The notes: generated by a model from the letters alone, not told the origin. Shown: positions 1-9,771, counted from the stretch's first letter. The stretch: DNA of 64,000 nucleotides from Palleronia sediminis (GCF_004358695.1 NZ_SNAA01000014.1:1-64000); one strand, 5' to 3'. Program-made: numbers and translations.

Positions 1-54
1 GAAAGGGGAAAGCTTGGCCATCTGCTCGTCGCTCAGCCAGTAGAGGTCGTCCAT
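1..54 (-). mobile_element. IS5-family transposase, N-terminal fragment cut by window edge
   Basis: Read on the minus strand, an ATG at 54 opens 18 codons, MDDLYWLSDEQMAKLSPF, that run off the left edge. This opening matches the start of IS5-type (DDE) transposases that are common in Rhodobacterales, which typically begin with a short (F/Y)WL(S/T)DEQ-type motif. Only the N-terminus is visible, so the catalytic residues and the state of the element cannot be judged. I could not pick out the terminal inverted repeat upstream of the ATG with confidence. Confidence 0.7.
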
Positions 55-432
55 GTCACCGCTCCGTTTTTCGGGCCGTGAATCACGCCGAACAGCAACA
101 ATCAATGCATCCTGACCCTAGAATAAGCCACCCGAGCATGATTTATCAACAATCATAACTAGGTTCCACGATCCCTCATCTTTCACGGACCGTACGAAAC
201 GCTTATTAGCCGCCGGTAAACAAATAGCCTGAGTATCGAAATCTCTTCACGAAAAAGGGGGGCCTGATGGCCCCCCGAGTTTCGCTTGCCGGGATCGGTC
301 GTTGCTGCCCGTGTCGTGTTCTGCCTGCGTCCCGGCCGGCTGACAGGGCGAACGCATCCGCCCCGTGTCTTATGTCATTCCCACCTCGGCGGGTCGATTT
401 TTCGTAGAAAAATCGCCCCCCGCCCCGGCGGA
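55..432. other. intergenic region between IS5-type transposase and nrdJ
   Basis: This 378-base gap has a patch that is clearly more AT-rich than the rest of the window (about 95-250). It probably includes the outer end of the insertion sequence. The nrdJ terminator lies at 252-276. I see no credible coding sequence. Confidence 0.5.
252..276 (-). terminator. intrinsic terminator of nrdJ
   Basis: On the minus strand the arms GGGGGGCC and GGCCCCCC form a perfect 8-bp stem with a 4-base loop, followed by a run of five T (the complement of A252-A256). It lies about 157 bases past the nrdJ stop codon, with no other gene between. It is a standard rho-independent terminator. Confidence 0.8.
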
Positions 433-3400
433 TCAACTACACCCCGACGTCCCGCCGCAGGTGTTGCACTTCATGCAGGTGCCGTTGCGCACCAGGGTGT
501 AGTTGCCGCATTCGCCGCAGGGATCGCCCTCGTAGCCCTGCATCTTGGCCTTGGCGCGCGCGTCGACGGCCACGGCGGTCGTCGCGGTGGTCGAGCTCGA
601 GGTCGTCTCGCTCTTGATCGCGACCAGACCCACCGGCGCGCGGCCCCGCAGGTAGCCGGTCGAGGCCACCTGCCGCAGCACGTCGAGCGGTGACGAGCCG
701 TCCGATCCAGGCACGTCGCGGAAGTTGCGCTTGCCCTCTTCCTCGCCGCGGCCGAGATCGTCGAAGGATTTCCCCTCGGGCGCGACATGCGCGAGGTCGG
801 TCCGGTCGAGATAGCTCACCGCCAGTTCGCGGAAGATGTAGTCGAGGATCGAGGTCGCGTTCTTGATCGTCTCGTTGCCCTGCACCATGCCCGCCGGCTC
901 GAACCGGGTGAAGGTGAAGGCGTCGACGAATTCCTCGAGCGGCACGCCGTATTGCAGGCCCACCGAGACCGCGATGGCGAAGTTGTTCATCATCGCGCGG
1001 AACCCCGCGCCTTCCTTGTGCATGTCGATGAAGATCTCGCCCAGCGTCCCGTCGCGGTATTCGCCGGTCCGCAGATAGACCTTGTGCCCGCCGATGATCG
1101 CCTTTTGCGTATAGCCGCGCCGCCGCTCGGGCAGTTTCTCGCGGGCCTTGGCGACCTCTTTCACGACGATCTTCTCGATGACCTTCTCGGCCAGGACGCG
1201 CGCCTTGTCCTGGGTGCTGCCGGTGGCCAGCGTCTCTTGGGCCTCGTCGTCATCCTCGATCAGCGCCGAGGCGAGTGGCTGGCTCAGTTTCGAGCCGTCG
1301 CGATAGAGTGCATTGGCCTTGGTGCCCAGCGACCAGGACAGCTCGTAGGCCTTGAGGCAATCCTCGACCGTGGCCGAGTTGGGCATGTTGATCGTCTTGG
1401 AGATCGCCCCCGAGATGAAGCTCTGCGCCGCCGCCATCATGCGGATATGGCTTTCGACGCCGAGATAGCGCTTGCCGATCCGCCCGCAGGCATTGGCACA
1501 GTCGAACACGTGGTAGTGGCGCGGATCGAGATGCGGCGCCCCCTCCAGCGTCATCGTCCCGCAGACATGCGCGTTGGCGTCCTCGATCTCGCGCCGGGAA
1601 TAGCCCAGGTGGCGCAGCAGATCGAAGCCGGGATCGTTCAGCTTGTCGGCCGGGATGCCCAGCGTGCCGGTGCAGAAGGCATCGCCCAGCGTCCAGCGGT
1701 TGAAGACGAACCGGATGTCGAAGGCCGCGGGCAACGCCGCCTCGATCTTGGCGATCTCGTCGGCGCCGAAGCCGTGGCCGACGAGGCTTGCATGGGTGAT
1801 GCCGGGCGCATTGCCCAAAGAGCCATGCCCGACCGCATAGGCCACGATCTCCTCGACCTGCGAGGGGCGATAGCCCAGATGCGTCAGCGCCGCGGGGACC
1901 GAGCGGTTGATGATCTTGAAATAGCCGCCGCCGGCGAGCTTCTTGAACTTGACCAGCGCGAAATCGGGCTCGATCCCGGTGGTGTCGCAATCCATCACCA
2001 GCCCGATCGTGCCGGTGGGGGCCACGACCGTGACCTGCGCGTTGCGATAGCCATGCTCTTCGCCCAGGGTCAGCGCCTCGTCCCAGGCGGCCACGGCCAG
2101 GTCGACCAGGTCGCGGTCGGGGCAGCTTGCATGGTCGAGCGGCACGGGCTTGACCGCCAGCCCCTCGTAGCCCTCGGCCTCGCCCTGCGCGGCGCGGCGG
2201 TGGTTGCGGATCACGCGCAGCATGTGGGCCGCGTTGCGCTCGTAGCCGGGGAATGCGCCCAGCTCGCCCGCCATCTCGGCCGAGGTCGCATAGCTCACCC
2301 CCGTCATCAGCGCGGTCAGCGCCCCGCAGAGCGCACGGCCGGCATCGCTGTCATAGCCATGGCCCATGGTCATCAGCAGCCCGCCGATATTGGCGTAGCC
2401 CAGCCCCAGCGTGCGGAAGTCATAGCTGCGCTGCGCGATCTCCTTCGAGGGGAACTGCGCCATCATCACGCTGATCTCGAGCGTCACCGTCCAGAGCCGC
2501 ACCGCGTGCATGTAGCCGTCGGCGTCGAACTTGCCGTCCTTGAGGAAGGTCAGCAGGTTCAGCGAGGCGAGGTTGCAGGCGGTGTCGTCGAGGAACATGT
2601 ATTCCGAGCACGGGTTCGAGCCCCGGATCGGCCCGTCCTCGGGGCAGGTGTGCCAGGCGTTCACCGTGTCGTGGAACTGGATGCCGGGATCGGCGCAGGC
2701 CCAGGCGGCATGACCGACCTGCTCCCACAGGTCGCGGGCCTTGATGGTGCGCGCGACCGAGCCGTCGGTGCGGCGGATGAGCTCCCAGTCGGCATCCTCG
2801 CGCACGGCCTTGAGAAAGGCGTCGGTCACGCGGATCGAGTTGTTGGAGTTCTGGCCCGAGACGCTCGAATAGGCCTCGCTGTCCCAGTCGGTGTCATAGG
2901 TCGGGAACTCGATCGAGCCGTATCCCTGCCGCGCGTAATCCAGCACCCGCTTGACATAGGTTTCGGGGATCGCGGCCTTGCGCGCGGATTTCACCGCCTG
3001 CTTGAGCGCCGCGTTCACGTTCGGATCGGCCGCGTCGGTGGCGTCGCCGTCCCAGGTCCGGATGGCGGCAAAGATGCCGTTCAGCTCGCGCTCATGCGCC
3101 TTGGACCCGGCGACGAGGCTTGCGACCTTCTGCTCCTCGATCACCTTCCAGTTGATGAAGGCCTCGATATCGGGGTGGTCGGCGTCGCAGATCACCATCT
3201 TGGCCGCGCGGCGCGTGGTGCCGCCCGACTTGATCGCGCCCGCCGCGCGGTCGCCGATGCGCAGGAACCCCATGAGGCCCGACGACTTGCCGCCGCCCGA
3301 CAGCGGCTCGCCCTCGCCGCGCAGGCGGCTGAAATTGGTGCCGGTGCCGCTGCCGTACTTGAACAGCCGCGCCTCGCGCACCCACAAATCCATGATCCCG

Positions 3401-4011
3401 CCCTCGTTCACGAGGTCGTCGTCGACGGACTGGATGAAACAGGCATGGGGCTGGGGATGCTCATAGGCCGTGGCCGAGCGGGTCAGCTCTCCGGTCTGCC
3501 AATCGACGTAGAAATGCCCCTGGCTCGGCCCGTCGATGCCATAGGCCCAGTGCAGCCCGGTATTGAACCATTGCGGGCTGTTGGGCGCGGCCTTCTGGGT
3601 GGCCAGCATGACGCGCATCTCGTCAAAATAGGCGCGCGCGTCCTCCTCGGTCGAGAAATAGCCGCCCTTCCAGCCCCAATAGGCCCAGGCACCCGCCAGC
3701 CGGTCGAACACCTGCTTGGACGAGCTTTCGCCGACGCGGCCGCAATCGCCGTCGGGCTCCGAGCGCCACAGGAACTCGGGCACGCCCTTTTCCTTCACGC
3801 GCTTGAGCTTGGCCGGGACGCCGGCCTTGCGGAAATATTTCTGCGCGATGACGTCGCTGGCCACCTGGCTCCAGGATTTCGGCACCTCGACCGCGTCGTT
3901 GCGGAACACCACCGTGCCGTCGGGATTGCGGATCTCGCTGACCGTGGTGGTGAACTCGATGCCCTCGTAGGCGTCGCGCCCAGCCTTGGTGAACTTGCGC
4001 TCGATCTTCAT
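433..4011 (-). CDS. nrdJ: Vitamin B12-dependent (class II) ribonucleotide reductase NrdJ
   Basis: This 1192-residue protein reduces ribonucleotides to deoxyribonucleotides using adenosylcobalamin as radical generator, so it works with or without oxygen. Visible family motifs are the NPCSE segment near residue 467 followed by [11 protein letters not shown], which holds the active-site cysteine region, and the substrate-phosphate loop APTGTIG near 667. The cysteine-rich C-terminal tail (CGECG, then CMKCNTCGG) is the usual redox shuttle of the large alphaproteobacterial NrdJ. Length is typical of this long subclass. The ATG at 4011 starts MKIERKF, as in homologues. The gene is monocistronic, ends at a strong terminator, and has candidate NrdR boxes upstream. 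I saw no cobalamin riboswitch signature (no GCCACTG-like B12 box) in the leader. Confidence 0.97.
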   Translation of the reverse strand: MKIERKFTKAGRDAYEGIEFTTTVSEIRNPDGTVVFRNDAVEVPKSWSQVASDVIAQKYFRKAGVPAKLKRVKEKGVPEFLWRSEPDGDCGRVGESSSKQVFDRLAGAWAYWGWKGGYFSTEEDARAYFDEMRVMLATQKAAPNSPQWFNTGLHWAYGIDGPSQGHFYVDWQTGELTRSATAYEHPQPHACFIQSVDDDLVNEGGIMDLWVREARLFKYGSGTGTNFSRLRGEGEPLSGGGKSSGLMGFLRIGDRAAGAIKSGGTTRRAAKMVICDADHPDIEAFINWKVIEEQKVASLVAGSKAHERELNGIFAAIRTWDGDATDAADPNVNAALKQAVKSARKAAIPETYVKRVLDYARQGYGSIEFPTYDTDWDSEAYSSVSGQNSNNSIRVTDAFLKAVREDADWELIRRTDGSVARTIKARDLWEQVGHAAWACADPGIQFHDTVNAWHTCPEDGPIRGSNPCSEYMFLDDTACNLASLNLLTFLKDGKFDADGYMHAVRLWTVTLEISVMMAQFPSKEIAQRSYDFRTLGLGYANIGGLLMTMGHGYDSDAGRALCGALTALMTGVSYATSAEMAGELGAFPGYERNAAHMLRVIRNHRRAAQGEAEGYEGLAVKPVPLDHASCPDRDLVDLAVAAWDEALTLGEEHGYRNAQVTVVAPTGTIGLVMDCDTTGIEPDFALVKFKKLAGGGYFKIINRSVPAALTHLGYRPSQVEEIVAYAVGHGSLGNAPGITHASLVGHGFGADEIAKIEAALPAAFDIRFVFNRWTLGDAFCTGTLGIPADKLNDPGFDLLRHLGYSRREIEDANAHVCGTMTLEGAPHLDPRHYHVFDCANACGRIGKRYLGVESHIRMMAAAQSFISGAISKTINMPNSATVEDCLKAYELSWSLGTKANALYRDGSKLSQPLASALIEDDDEAQETLATGSTQDKARVLAEKVIEKIVVKEVAKAREKLPERRRGYTQKAIIGGHKVYLRTGEYRDGTLGEIFIDMHKEGAGFRAMMNNFAIAVSVGLQYGVPLEEFVDAFTFTRFEPAGMVQGNETIKNATSILDYIFRELAVSYLDRTDLAHVAPEGKSFDDLGRGEEEGKRNFRDVPGSDGSSPLDVLRQVASTGYLRGRAPVGLVAIKSETTSSSTTATTAVAVDARAKAKMQGYEGDPCGECGNYTLVRNGTCMKCNTCGGTSGCS

Positions 4012-4094
4012 CTGCGTGCCCCGTCATGCTGAATGTCGTCGGTCAGACCCCACCCGTCGACCGGGGTGCCCCGGTTTGCAGACGGCCGTTCCGT

Positions 4095-4110
4095 ACACCA
4101 GATATGGTGG
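4095..4110. promoter_or_regulatory. candidate NrdR box, proximal
   Basis: ACACCAGATATGGTGG is an imperfect palindrome that matches 12 of 16 positions of the NrdR-box pattern ACACwATATATwGTGT as I know it. It lies about 85 bases upstream of the nrdJ start and just downstream of a possible promoter, where repressor binding would block transcription. nrdR itself is not in the window. Confidence 0.4.
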
Positions 4111-4325
4111 TCCACTCGCTCGGCCATACTCATGCTATTGCGTCGCCCGGCGGTCAATCAAACTTTAACACTTATCCCCGACTATTTCGCCCCGACGCCG
4201 CACCCCCCTGCCCCGCCCCTGCCCGCGCAGGAAAAAAACCGCGCTGGAATCAGAATGCTGGGCGCGCGGGCTGTGCATAAACGGGGGATGGGTCGGATCG
4301 GCGGATCGTGGCTCATCGGACACGC

Positions 4326-4341
4326 TCACCATATATGGCGG
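4326..4341. promoter_or_regulatory. candidate NrdR box, distal
   Basis: TCACCATATATGGCGG matches 11 of 16 positions of the NrdR-box pattern, including the ATATAT core. It is about 230 bases from the proximal box, farther than the roughly 30-base spacing of classical NrdR pairs, so its role is doubtful. Confidence 0.25.
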
Positions 4342-4440
4342 TGATGGCGAACCGAACCACATCATCCATCCCGCGGGGCGGCGAATCGACCGGGGCGGAC
4401 CCGGACGCGATACGAAGGGGAAAAGGACAGTGCCGCGCGG

Positions 4441-4517
4441 TGGTCGGGGCGGCGAGATTCGAACTCACGACCCCCTGTTCCCAAAACAGGTGCGCTACCA
4501 GACTGCGCCACGCCCCG
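4441..4517 (-). tRNA. tRNA-Pro (anticodon UGG)
   Basis: On the minus strand the acceptor arms CGGGGCG and CGCCCCG pair over 7 bp, followed by discriminator A and an encoded CCA (the complement of 4441-4443). The anticodon stem CCTGT/ACAGG holds the loop TTTGGGA with anticodon TGG. The T arm carries GTTCGAATC. The total length of 77 nt with CCA is standard for tRNA-Pro. Confidence 0.97.
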
Positions 4518-4592
4518 ACGCCCGATCCATAGCCGCGGGCGCGCCGATTGGAAAGTCCCGACCGCCCCCAGGGCCGCGCCGGGCGCCCCCCG

Positions 4593-5117
4593 TCACTCGG
4601 CCGCGCAGGGTGCGGCGGCGCGATCCTGCGGCAGCGCGGGATGGCTCAGCCGGTCGCCTGGCCCGATGCCGATGGCCCCGGCCAGCCCGCCATTGATCTC
4701 GAGCACGGCAAGCACGTTATCGCCGCCGAAGATCGGCGATTCGTCCAGCGGAACCGCGTTCTCGTGGACGCGCAGCACGGTGCCCGTCTCGTCGAGAAAG
4801 ATCATGTCGAGCGGGATCAGCGTGTTGCGCATCCAGAAACTCGCCGGGCCGGGGCGGTCATAGATGAACAGCATCCCCGCCCCGCGCGGCAGGCTTTCGC
4901 GGTTCATCAACCCCTGCGCGCGCTCGGCATTGTCGTCGGCGATCTCGACCCGGAACCGCGCCTCGCCGAAATCGCCGGTCAGGGTCACGGCATCCGCGCG
5001 GCAGGCGATCCCGGCCGCGGCCGGGCCGCAAAACGCGGCCAGCGCCAGCGCGATCAGGCCGGATCGGACCCGTCGTCCTGCCCGTCCGCCCCTGTCCGCG
5101 GCGAGGCCCCGTCGCAC
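4593..5117 (-). CDS. Exported DUF192 family protein
   Basis: The protein contains the DUF192 fold, with hallmark segments AERAQGLMNRESLP, GMLFIYD and FWMRNTLIPLDMIFLD. It begins with a signal-peptide-like stretch (SGLIALALAAFCGPAAA). The family is widespread and its function unknown. It probably acts in the periplasm. The start is uncertain. I chose the GTG at 5117, which gives a positively charged n-region before the hydrophobic core and 174 residues. An ATG exists further upstream at 5189. Either start lies inside the cold-shock gene, overlapping it by 64 bases or more, so the two genes are probably translationally coupled. Confidence 0.8.
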   Translation of the reverse strand: MRRGLAADRGGRAGRRVRSGLIALALAAFCGPAAAGIACRADAVTLTGDFGEARFRVEIADDNAERAQGLMNRESLPRGAGMLFIYDRPGPASFWMRNTLIPLDMIFLDETGTVLRVHENAVPLDESPIFGGDNVLAVLEINGGLAGAIGIGPGDRLSHPALPQDRAAAPCAAE

Positions 5118-5665
5118 CCGTCCGCGCCGTTGGGCGGGGTGTCGGGCGTCAGGGCGGTTTCCCATGTCGTGACCTGCGTGGCCAGGCATCCGCGCTCTCC
5201 TTCGGCGACACGAACGGCGACCGCCTCGCCCGGCTGCAACTCAGCCAGCGAGGATCGCCTCAGAACCTCGATATGGACGAAGACATCGTCCTTGCGCCCA
5301 AAGACATTGGCAAAGCCGAATCCCTTGGCGCGGTCGAACCATTTGACCCGCGCGGGCTCCAGCGGTCCACCCTCGAGCGTGTCGTCGAACTCCTGCCCGA
5401 AGGATCCGTTGCCCGAGGGTCCGGTGGGCGGCTCGATCTCGAGGATCTCCTGCGCCTGCACGCCGCGATCCGTCTCGATCAACCGCATCCGCACCGTGCT
5501 TCCGTCCGCGACCGAACTCTGACCGAAATTGCGCAGGACATTCGCGTGAACCAGGATGTCTCGGGGCATATCATCGCAAACGACGAAGCCGAAGCCCCGG
5601 ACGCTATCGAACCACTTGACCTGACCGGTCACGATTCGGTCGGAAACACTGGATGTGTTTCTCAT
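5054..5665 (-). CDS. Double cold-shock-domain protein
   Basis: This 203-residue protein has two cold-shock (OB-fold) domains. The first, about residues 10-75, shows GQVKWFDSVRGFGFV and DILVH. The second, about 105-170, shows ARVKWFDRAKGFGF and DVFVH. These are the RNP1 and RNP2 nucleic-acid-binding motifs. Double-CSD proteins of this length are common in Rhodobacterales and probably bind single-stranded RNA or DNA as a chaperone or regulator. The ATG at 5665 was chosen because TTGGAGACC lies just before it and the protein begins shortly ahead of the first domain. The tail is acidic and low in complexity. Its 3' end overlaps the DUF192 gene. Confidence 0.9.
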   Translation of the reverse strand: MRNTSSVSDRIVTGQVKWFDSVRGFGFVVCDDMPRDILVHANVLRNFGQSSVADGSTVRMRLIETDRGVQAQEILEIEPPTGPSGNGSFGQEFDDTLEGGPLEPARVKWFDRAKGFGFANVFGRKDDVFVHIEVLRRSSLAELQPGEAVAVRVAEGERGCLATQVTTWETALTPDTPPNGADGCDGASPRTGADGQDDGSDPA

Positions 5666-5787
5666 ATGGTCTCCAAATATCGCTTCGCGTTGAAAATAGC
5701 TGGGTCGTGAGAACAAACGAACGCGGTCGGGGCACCCTCGGACGAACCCCGCACTCAAAGAATGACCTCGTGTTATGACAGATTGCC

Positions 5788-6393
5788 TCAGGGGAAAAGT
5801 CTTTTGACGCTCCAGGGCGAATCCACGCCGTCGCGGGACCAGAGCTCGCGGTCGTGCAGGCGGCTTTCCCCGTCCTGCCACAGCTCGATGGAGAGCGGCG
5901 CGATGCGGTAGCCGCCCCAGAACGGCGGGCGCGCGGGGTCGTCGCCCTGCGCGGCGCGTGCCTCCTCGAGCCGCGCCTCGAGCGTCGCGCGATCGGCCAG
6001 GGGCTGCGACTGCCTCGACGCCCAGGCCCCCAGCCGCGAGCCCAGCGGGCGCAAGCGGTAATAGGCATCGGCCGCCGCGCCGTCCTCGCGCGTGACGGTG
6101 CCGCGCACCCGCACCTGCCGGCGCAACGTCTTCCAGTGCATGACAAAGGCGGCCTTGCCCGCACCCTCGATCTCGCGGCCCTTGGCGCTGTCGTAATTGG
6201 TGTAGAAGACGAACGCCCCGTCCTCGATATCCTTGAGCAGCACGACCCGCACGTTCGGCATCCCGTCGGCATCGACCGTGGCCAGCGCGATGGCGTTGGG
6301 ATCGTTGGGCTCGGTCCGCCCGGCCTCGGCCATCCAGTCGCGGATCAGCGCGATCGGGTCGGTGGCGTCGAAAATGCTGTCGGTCGCGGTCAT
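5788..6393 (-). CDS. pdxH: Pyridoxamine 5'-phosphate oxidase
   Basis: PdxH uses FMN and oxygen to oxidise pyridoxamine or pyridoxine phosphate to pyridoxal phosphate, the last step of vitamin B6 synthesis and salvage. The 201-residue protein shows the family order: [20 protein letters not shown] near the N-terminus, [12 protein letters not shown], the basic [16 protein letters not shown]-contact strand, and the C-terminal WGGYRIAP...RLHDRELW segment with the conserved Arg and His. The ATG at 6393 gives the family's usual length and follows a GAGAG ribosome-binding sequence. It is transcribed away from fabI across a 76-base gap that must hold both promoters. Confidence 0.96.
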   Translation of the reverse strand: MTATDSIFDATDPIALIRDWMAEAGRTEPNDPNAIALATVDADGMPNVRVVLLKDIEDGAFVFYTNYDSAKGREIEGAGKAAFVMHWKTLRRQVRVRGTVTREDGAAADAYYRLRPLGSRLGAWASRQSQPLADRATLEARLEEARAAQGDDPARPPFWGGYRIAPLSIELWQDGESRLHDRELWSRDGVDSPWSVKRLFP

Positions 6394-6469
6394 GGCGGGC
6401 TCTCTTGATGCGGGGGGGCGGCTGGGATAAGGCCCTCGGAACTGCGGAAGGTTGGACGGGGACGGCGAC

Positions 6470-7276
6470 ATGTCAACGGGGCTGATGGCCGGGAAACGCG
6501 GCCTCATCATGGGGCTGGCCAACGACAAGTCGATCGCCTGGGGCATCGCCCGCGCGCTGGCCGACCAGGGGGCGGAGCTTGCCTTTTCCTACCAGGGCGA
6601 GGCGCTGAAAAAGCGCGTGGGCCCGTTGGCCGAACAGGTCGGATCGGATTTCATCGTCGAGTGCAACGTGGGCGAGACCGAGAGCCTCGACCGGCTTTTC
6701 GACACGTTGCGCGAACGGTGGGGCAAGCTCGATTTCGTCGTCCATGCCATCGGTTTCTCGGACAAGTCCGAACTGCGCGGCCGCTATGTCGAGACGAGCC
6801 GCGAGAACTTCGCCATGTCGATGGACATCTCGGTCTATTCCTTCACCGCCGTCATGCAGCGCTCCGAAAAGCTCATGACCGAGGGTGGCGCGGGGCTGAC
6901 CCTGACCTATTACGGCGCCGAAAAGGTGATGCCGCATTACAACGTGATGGGGGTCGCCAAGGCCGCGCTCGAGGCGAGCGTGCGCTATCTCGCCGAGGAT
7001 CTGGGCCGCGACGGCATCCGCGTGAACGCGATCAGCGCAGGCACCATCAAGACGCTGGCCGCCAGCGGCATCGGCGATTTCCGCTACATCATGAAGTGGA
7101 ACGAGTACAACTCGCCCCTGCGCCGCACCGTCACCCAGGAAGAGGTCGGCCGCGCCGCGCTGTTCCTGCTGTCGGATCTCGGCTCGGCCGTGACGGGCGA
7201 GATCCTCCATGTCGACGCGGGCTATCATGTCATCGGCATGAAGAACCCCGACGCCCCCGACATCACGCGGGACTAG
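6470..7276 (+). CDS. fabI: Enoyl-[acyl-carrier-protein] reductase (NADH) FabI
   Basis: FabI reduces the enoyl-ACP double bond in each round of type II fatty acid elongation. The 268-residue protein is an atypical short-chain dehydrogenase. The N-terminal [17 protein letters not shown] is the FabI form of the nucleotide-binding loop. The catalytic residues are Y157 and K164 (Y-x6-K), with the extra tyrosines at 147-148 as in E. coli FabI. The ATG at 6470 was chosen over an upstream in-frame ATG because [13 protein letters not shown] matches the family N-terminus. It is divergent from pdxH. Confidence 0.96.
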   Translation: MSTGLMAGKRGLIMGLANDKSIAWGIARALADQGAELAFSYQGEALKKRVGPLAEQVGSDFIVECNVGETESLDRLFDTLRERWGKLDFVVHAIGFSDKSELRGRYVETSRENFAMSMDISVYSFTAVMQRSEKLMTEGGAGLTLTYYGAEKVMPHYNVMGVAKAALEASVRYLAEDLGRDGIRVNAISAGTIKTLAASGIGDFRYIMKWNEYNSPLRRTVTQEEVGRAALFLLSDLGSAVTGEILHVDAGYHVIGMKNPDAPDITRD

Positions 7277-7366
7277 GGTGGAGACAGGCCACCGCCCTCC
7301 ATCCGACACGGCGCGCACACACCCCGAGGCGCCGCGCCAGACGGGCCGCGCGCGGGCGGCGGCGCG

Positions 7367-7981
7367 GTGACGCTCGCCGCCTTCATCGGTGTCGCGCTGG
7401 TGCATCTGCTGGCCGCGATCAGCCCCGGCCCCGCCTTCGTTCTGTCGATCCGCACCGCCGCGCGCGAGGGTTTCGCGCCCGCGGCGGGGCTGGCGCTGGG
7501 CTTCGGGATCGGGGCGGTGCTCTGGGCCTTTGCCGCGCTGGCGGGGCTGTCGCTGCTGTTCCAGGTCATGCCGCCGCTATTTCTCGCGCTCAAGCTGGCC
7601 GGCGGCGCCTTTCTGCTGTGGCTCGCATGGAAACTCTGGCGCCACGCGCCCGAGCCGGTTCCCGCCCCCGACACGAACGCCGCCCCGCGCAGCGGCGGGC
7701 GGGCGGTGCGGCTGGGGATGACGACGCAGCTCGCCAATCCCAAGCCCGCCATATTCTTCGGCGCGGTGTTCATCGGGCTCGTGCCCGCCACCGCCGACTG
7801 GCTCGATCGCGGCATCGTGCTGGTCAATATCCTGTGGGTCGAGGCGGCGTGGTATATCGTCGTCGCCCGCGTCTTTTCGCTGCCGCGCCCCCGTGCCGCC
7901 TATGCCCGCGCGAAAGCCTGGATCGATCGTTCGATGGGGGTCGTCCTCGCGGGGCTGGGGCTGAAGGTGGCGCTCGATTGA
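7367..7981 (+). CDS. LysE/RhtB family amino-acid exporter
   Basis: This 204-residue inner-membrane protein has the LysE fold: an opening helix with [19 protein letters not shown] (the family's PGP motif), about six hydrophobic segments, and [16 protein letters not shown] in the middle. Such proteins export amino acids or derivatives by proton exchange. The substrate cannot be read from the sequence. The GTG start at 7367 fits the family N-terminus, though its ribosome-binding site is weak. The stop codon is 11 bases before the gpt start, so the two may be cotranscribed. Confidence 0.88.
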   Translation: MTLAAFIGVALVHLLAAISPGPAFVLSIRTAAREGFAPAAGLALGFGIGAVLWAFAALAGLSLLFQVMPPLFLALKLAGGAFLLWLAWKLWRHAPEPVPAPDTNAAPRSGGRAVRLGMTTQLANPKPAIFFGAVFIGLVPATADWLDRGIVLVNILWVEAAWYIVVARVFSLPRPRAAYARAKAWIDRSMGVVLAGLGLKVALD

Positions 7982-7992
7982 AGGAAACCGTG

Positions 7993-8514
7993 ATGACCGA
8001 CCGCCTGCCCCATGAAAAAGGCTTTCATGTCAGCTGGGACCAGCTTCACCGCGACGCGCGCGCCCTGGCCTGGAGGCTCGACGGCGTCGGCCCCGACGGC
8101 AAGGCTGGCGAGCGCGGCGGGGGATGGCGCGCGGTGGTGGCGATCACGCGCGGCGGCATGGCGCCGGCGATGATCGTGGCGCGCGAACTCGACATCCGCC
8201 GGGTCGATACGATCAGCGTGAAATCCTACGATCACCAGGACCAGGCCGAGGCCACGGTGCTGAAACATCCCGATGCCGAGATGATGGGCGACGGGACCGG
8301 CATCCTCGTCGTCGACGATCTCGTCGATTCGGGCCGGACGCTGGAGCTGGTGCGCAAGCTCTACCCGCGCGCCCATTTCGCCACCGTCTATGCCAAGCCG
8401 CACGGGCGCGAGCAGGTCGACACCTTCATCACCGAGGTCAGTCAGGACACCTGGATCTTTTTCCCGTGGGACATGGCGATGCAATACGTCCCGCCCTTTC
8501 GCGGGACGGACTGA
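7993..8514 (+). CDS. gpt: Xanthine-guanine phosphoribosyltransferase
   Basis: Gpt salvages xanthine and guanine by attaching them to PRPP, giving XMP and GMP. The 173-residue protein contains the PRPP-binding motif [13 protein letters not shown] and an N-terminal [12 protein letters not shown] loop, then KSYDHQDQ. Its length is close to that of other alphaproteobacterial Gpt proteins. The ATG at 7993 begins [11 protein letters not shown] and is preceded by AAGGAAACC. It follows the LysE-family gene directly. Confidence 0.93.
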   Translation: MTDRLPHEKGFHVSWDQLHRDARALAWRLDGVGPDGKAGERGGGWRAVVAITRGGMAPAMIVARELDIRRVDTISVKSYDHQDQAEATVLKHPDAEMMGDGTGILVVDDLVDSGRTLELVRKLYPRAHFATVYAKPHGREQVDTFITEVSQDTWIFFPWDMAMQYVPPFRGTD

Positions 8515-8568
8515 GCGCGCAAGGGGGCGAGGTCCGCGCCCCGCCCCACCACGCTGCGCGCGACGCGC

Positions 8569-9027
8569 TCACCCCTCGGCGAGCGAGGCTTTTACCACCT
8601 TTTCGATATCGTCGAGCGAGTGGTTGGTGAGCGTCTTGGGGATCTCGGCCACGACGCGGCGCTCGACCTCGTGGTGCAGCTTGCCGCGCATCTCGCCCAG
8701 CACCCCGTGCGAGGCGACCAGGACGATCCGCTCGAACGCGCCCTTCTGGGCCTTGTTGTAAAGCATTTCGGCCAGGTCATCGGCAAAGCGGTCCTTGGCC
8801 AGTTCGTGCCAGTCGGTATCCTGCACCGCCGAGCGATGGACGGACGGGCCGTCGTTGAACCGCCCCGGCCGGTCGGTCGCCTGGGCGCGGGCGCTGGGGT
8901 TGTCCTGCTCTTTCGTGGAGAGGACGGCGAGATAAGGGTTCTCGTGATCGGTCTTGTTCTCGAGGATCAGCGCCTTTTCACCGTCGGCGATCAGCACCCA
9001 TGTGCCCTGGGTCAGTTTCGCGCTCAT
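8569..9027 (-). CDS. Host attachment family protein (baeRF-like)
   Basis: This 152-residue soluble protein resembles the host-attachment family first named in plant-associated rhizobia (Pfam Host_attach). Typical segments are TWVLIADGEKALILEN at the N-terminus, DRPGRFNDG in the middle and RIVLVASHGVLGEMR near the C-terminus. The fold is related to the release-factor eRF1 domain. The biochemical role is not established. The start lies 2 bases after the stop of a small hydrophilic gene on the same strand, so they form an operon. Confidence 0.85.
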   Translation of the reverse strand: MSAKLTQGTWVLIADGEKALILENKTDHENPYLAVLSTKEQDNPSARAQATDRPGRFNDGPSVHRSAVQDTDWHELAKDRFADDLAEMLYNKAQKGAFERIVLVASHGVLGEMRGKLHHEVERRVVAEIPKTLTNHSLDDIEKVVKASLAEG

Positions 9028-9029
9028 GC

Positions 9030-9278
9030 TCAGCTTCCCTTTCCGTCTTCGTCGCCCGTGCCGTGAAGCCCGCCGAGATTGCCCTGCCCCTTTTCGTCGG
9101 CCTTGGTGACGCGGGTCGTGCCCTCGCCATGCTCGGCCTGGTTCAGCTCGTCGCGGGTGCCGACCTTGCGCTCGAGCTCGCCCTGCGCGCGCCCCGCCTG
9201 GCCGGGCGTCGCGACGGCGTCATCGACATAGCGCTCGGTCTCGCTGGTGCCGTCCTTGGATCTCTTGCGTTCGGCCAT
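9030..9278 (-). CDS. Small hydrophilic protein, unknown function
   Basis: This 82-residue protein is very rich in charged residues, Gly, Thr and Gln, and has no hydrophobic segment. It begins MAERKRSKDG and ends in a Gly/Asp-rich tail. Such composition suggests an unstructured or stress-related (hydrophilin-like) protein, but I do not recognise a family. The ATG at 9278 follows AAAGGGACTCCC. The gene sits immediately upstream of the host-attachment-family gene. Confidence 0.65.
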   Translation of the reverse strand: MAERKRSKDGTSETERYVDDAVATPGQAGRAQGELERKVGTRDELNQAEHGEGTTRVTKADEKGQGNLGGLHGTGDEDGKGS

Positions 9279-9361
9279 GGGAGTCCCTTTCCGTTGAATG
9301 GTCGGAGGGGAAACGAACGCCCCGGCGGGGCGGTTCCGGGCGGTCTTGCCCGGTGGCGGGA

Positions 9362-9664
9362 TCAGCCGCGCGCCTTGTCGATGAGCCAGGCCAGCGCCGC
9401 GGCCTCGCCCAGCCGGGCGCGGGTTCCGTCGACCGTCACGACGAGCGGCGCCGCCGGGGCGAGCCGCGACCAGAGCCATTCGGCCGCCGCATCGCTGCGC
9501 GCGTCATCGGCCAGCCCGAGGCTCGCCGTCAGGCGAAAGGCATCGGCCCGACCCAGCGCGCCCTGCATGTCGAGCGGCTGGAACGCGACGCCCGGCGGCG
9601 GGCGGTCGGGCCGTTGCAGCCGGGCGAGCGTTTCGGCGTCGAGGGAGTCGAACACGATGACCAT
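9362..9664 (-). CDS. Hypothetical protein, 100 residues
   Basis: This small open frame fits the local codon bias and has no competing gene on the other strand. The product has alternating hydrophobic and charged stretches (MVIVFDSLDAETLARL at the start, PLVVTVDGTRARLG later) and looks like a compact alpha/beta domain with no signal peptide or membrane helix. I do not recognise a family. It is on the same strand as the two genes that follow it, 83 bases away. Confidence 0.5.
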   Translation of the reverse strand: MVIVFDSLDAETLARLQRPDRPPPGVAFQPLDMQGALGRADAFRLTASLGLADDARSDAAAEWLWSRLAPAAPLVVTVDGTRARLGEAAALAWLIDKARG

Positions 9665-9771
9665 GCCGCTTGGGACCGTGTCGCGGGGGCGGTGTCAAGC
9701 CGAACGCCCCGCATATGCCAAGGGCACGCGGGGTTGCAGCGATAAGGCGCGGCGTTCGGGGCCGGGCCGGT

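Larger units (their letters stand above)
4012..4440. other. nrdJ upstream region, 429 bases without a gene
   Basis: This gap lies between nrdJ and the tRNA-Pro gene. Reading leftwards, TTGATT (4161-4156) and TAGCAT (4137-4132), 18 bases apart, form a possible promoter for nrdJ. A candidate NrdR box follows at 4095-4110 and a second lies at 4326-4341. No open reading frame here has convincing codon use. Confidence 0.4.

Noticed and set aside
787-4032. 1081-codon open frame on the plus strand opposite nrdJ
   Set aside because: It is antisense to a clear NrdJ gene. High GC at third positions suppresses stop codons on the opposite strand, and the translation is Arg/His/Gly-rich with no domain.
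4012-4440. Possible cobalamin riboswitch upstream of nrdJ
   Set aside because: I looked for a B12 box (GCCACTG-like) and a conserved multi-helix layout on the minus strand and found neither.
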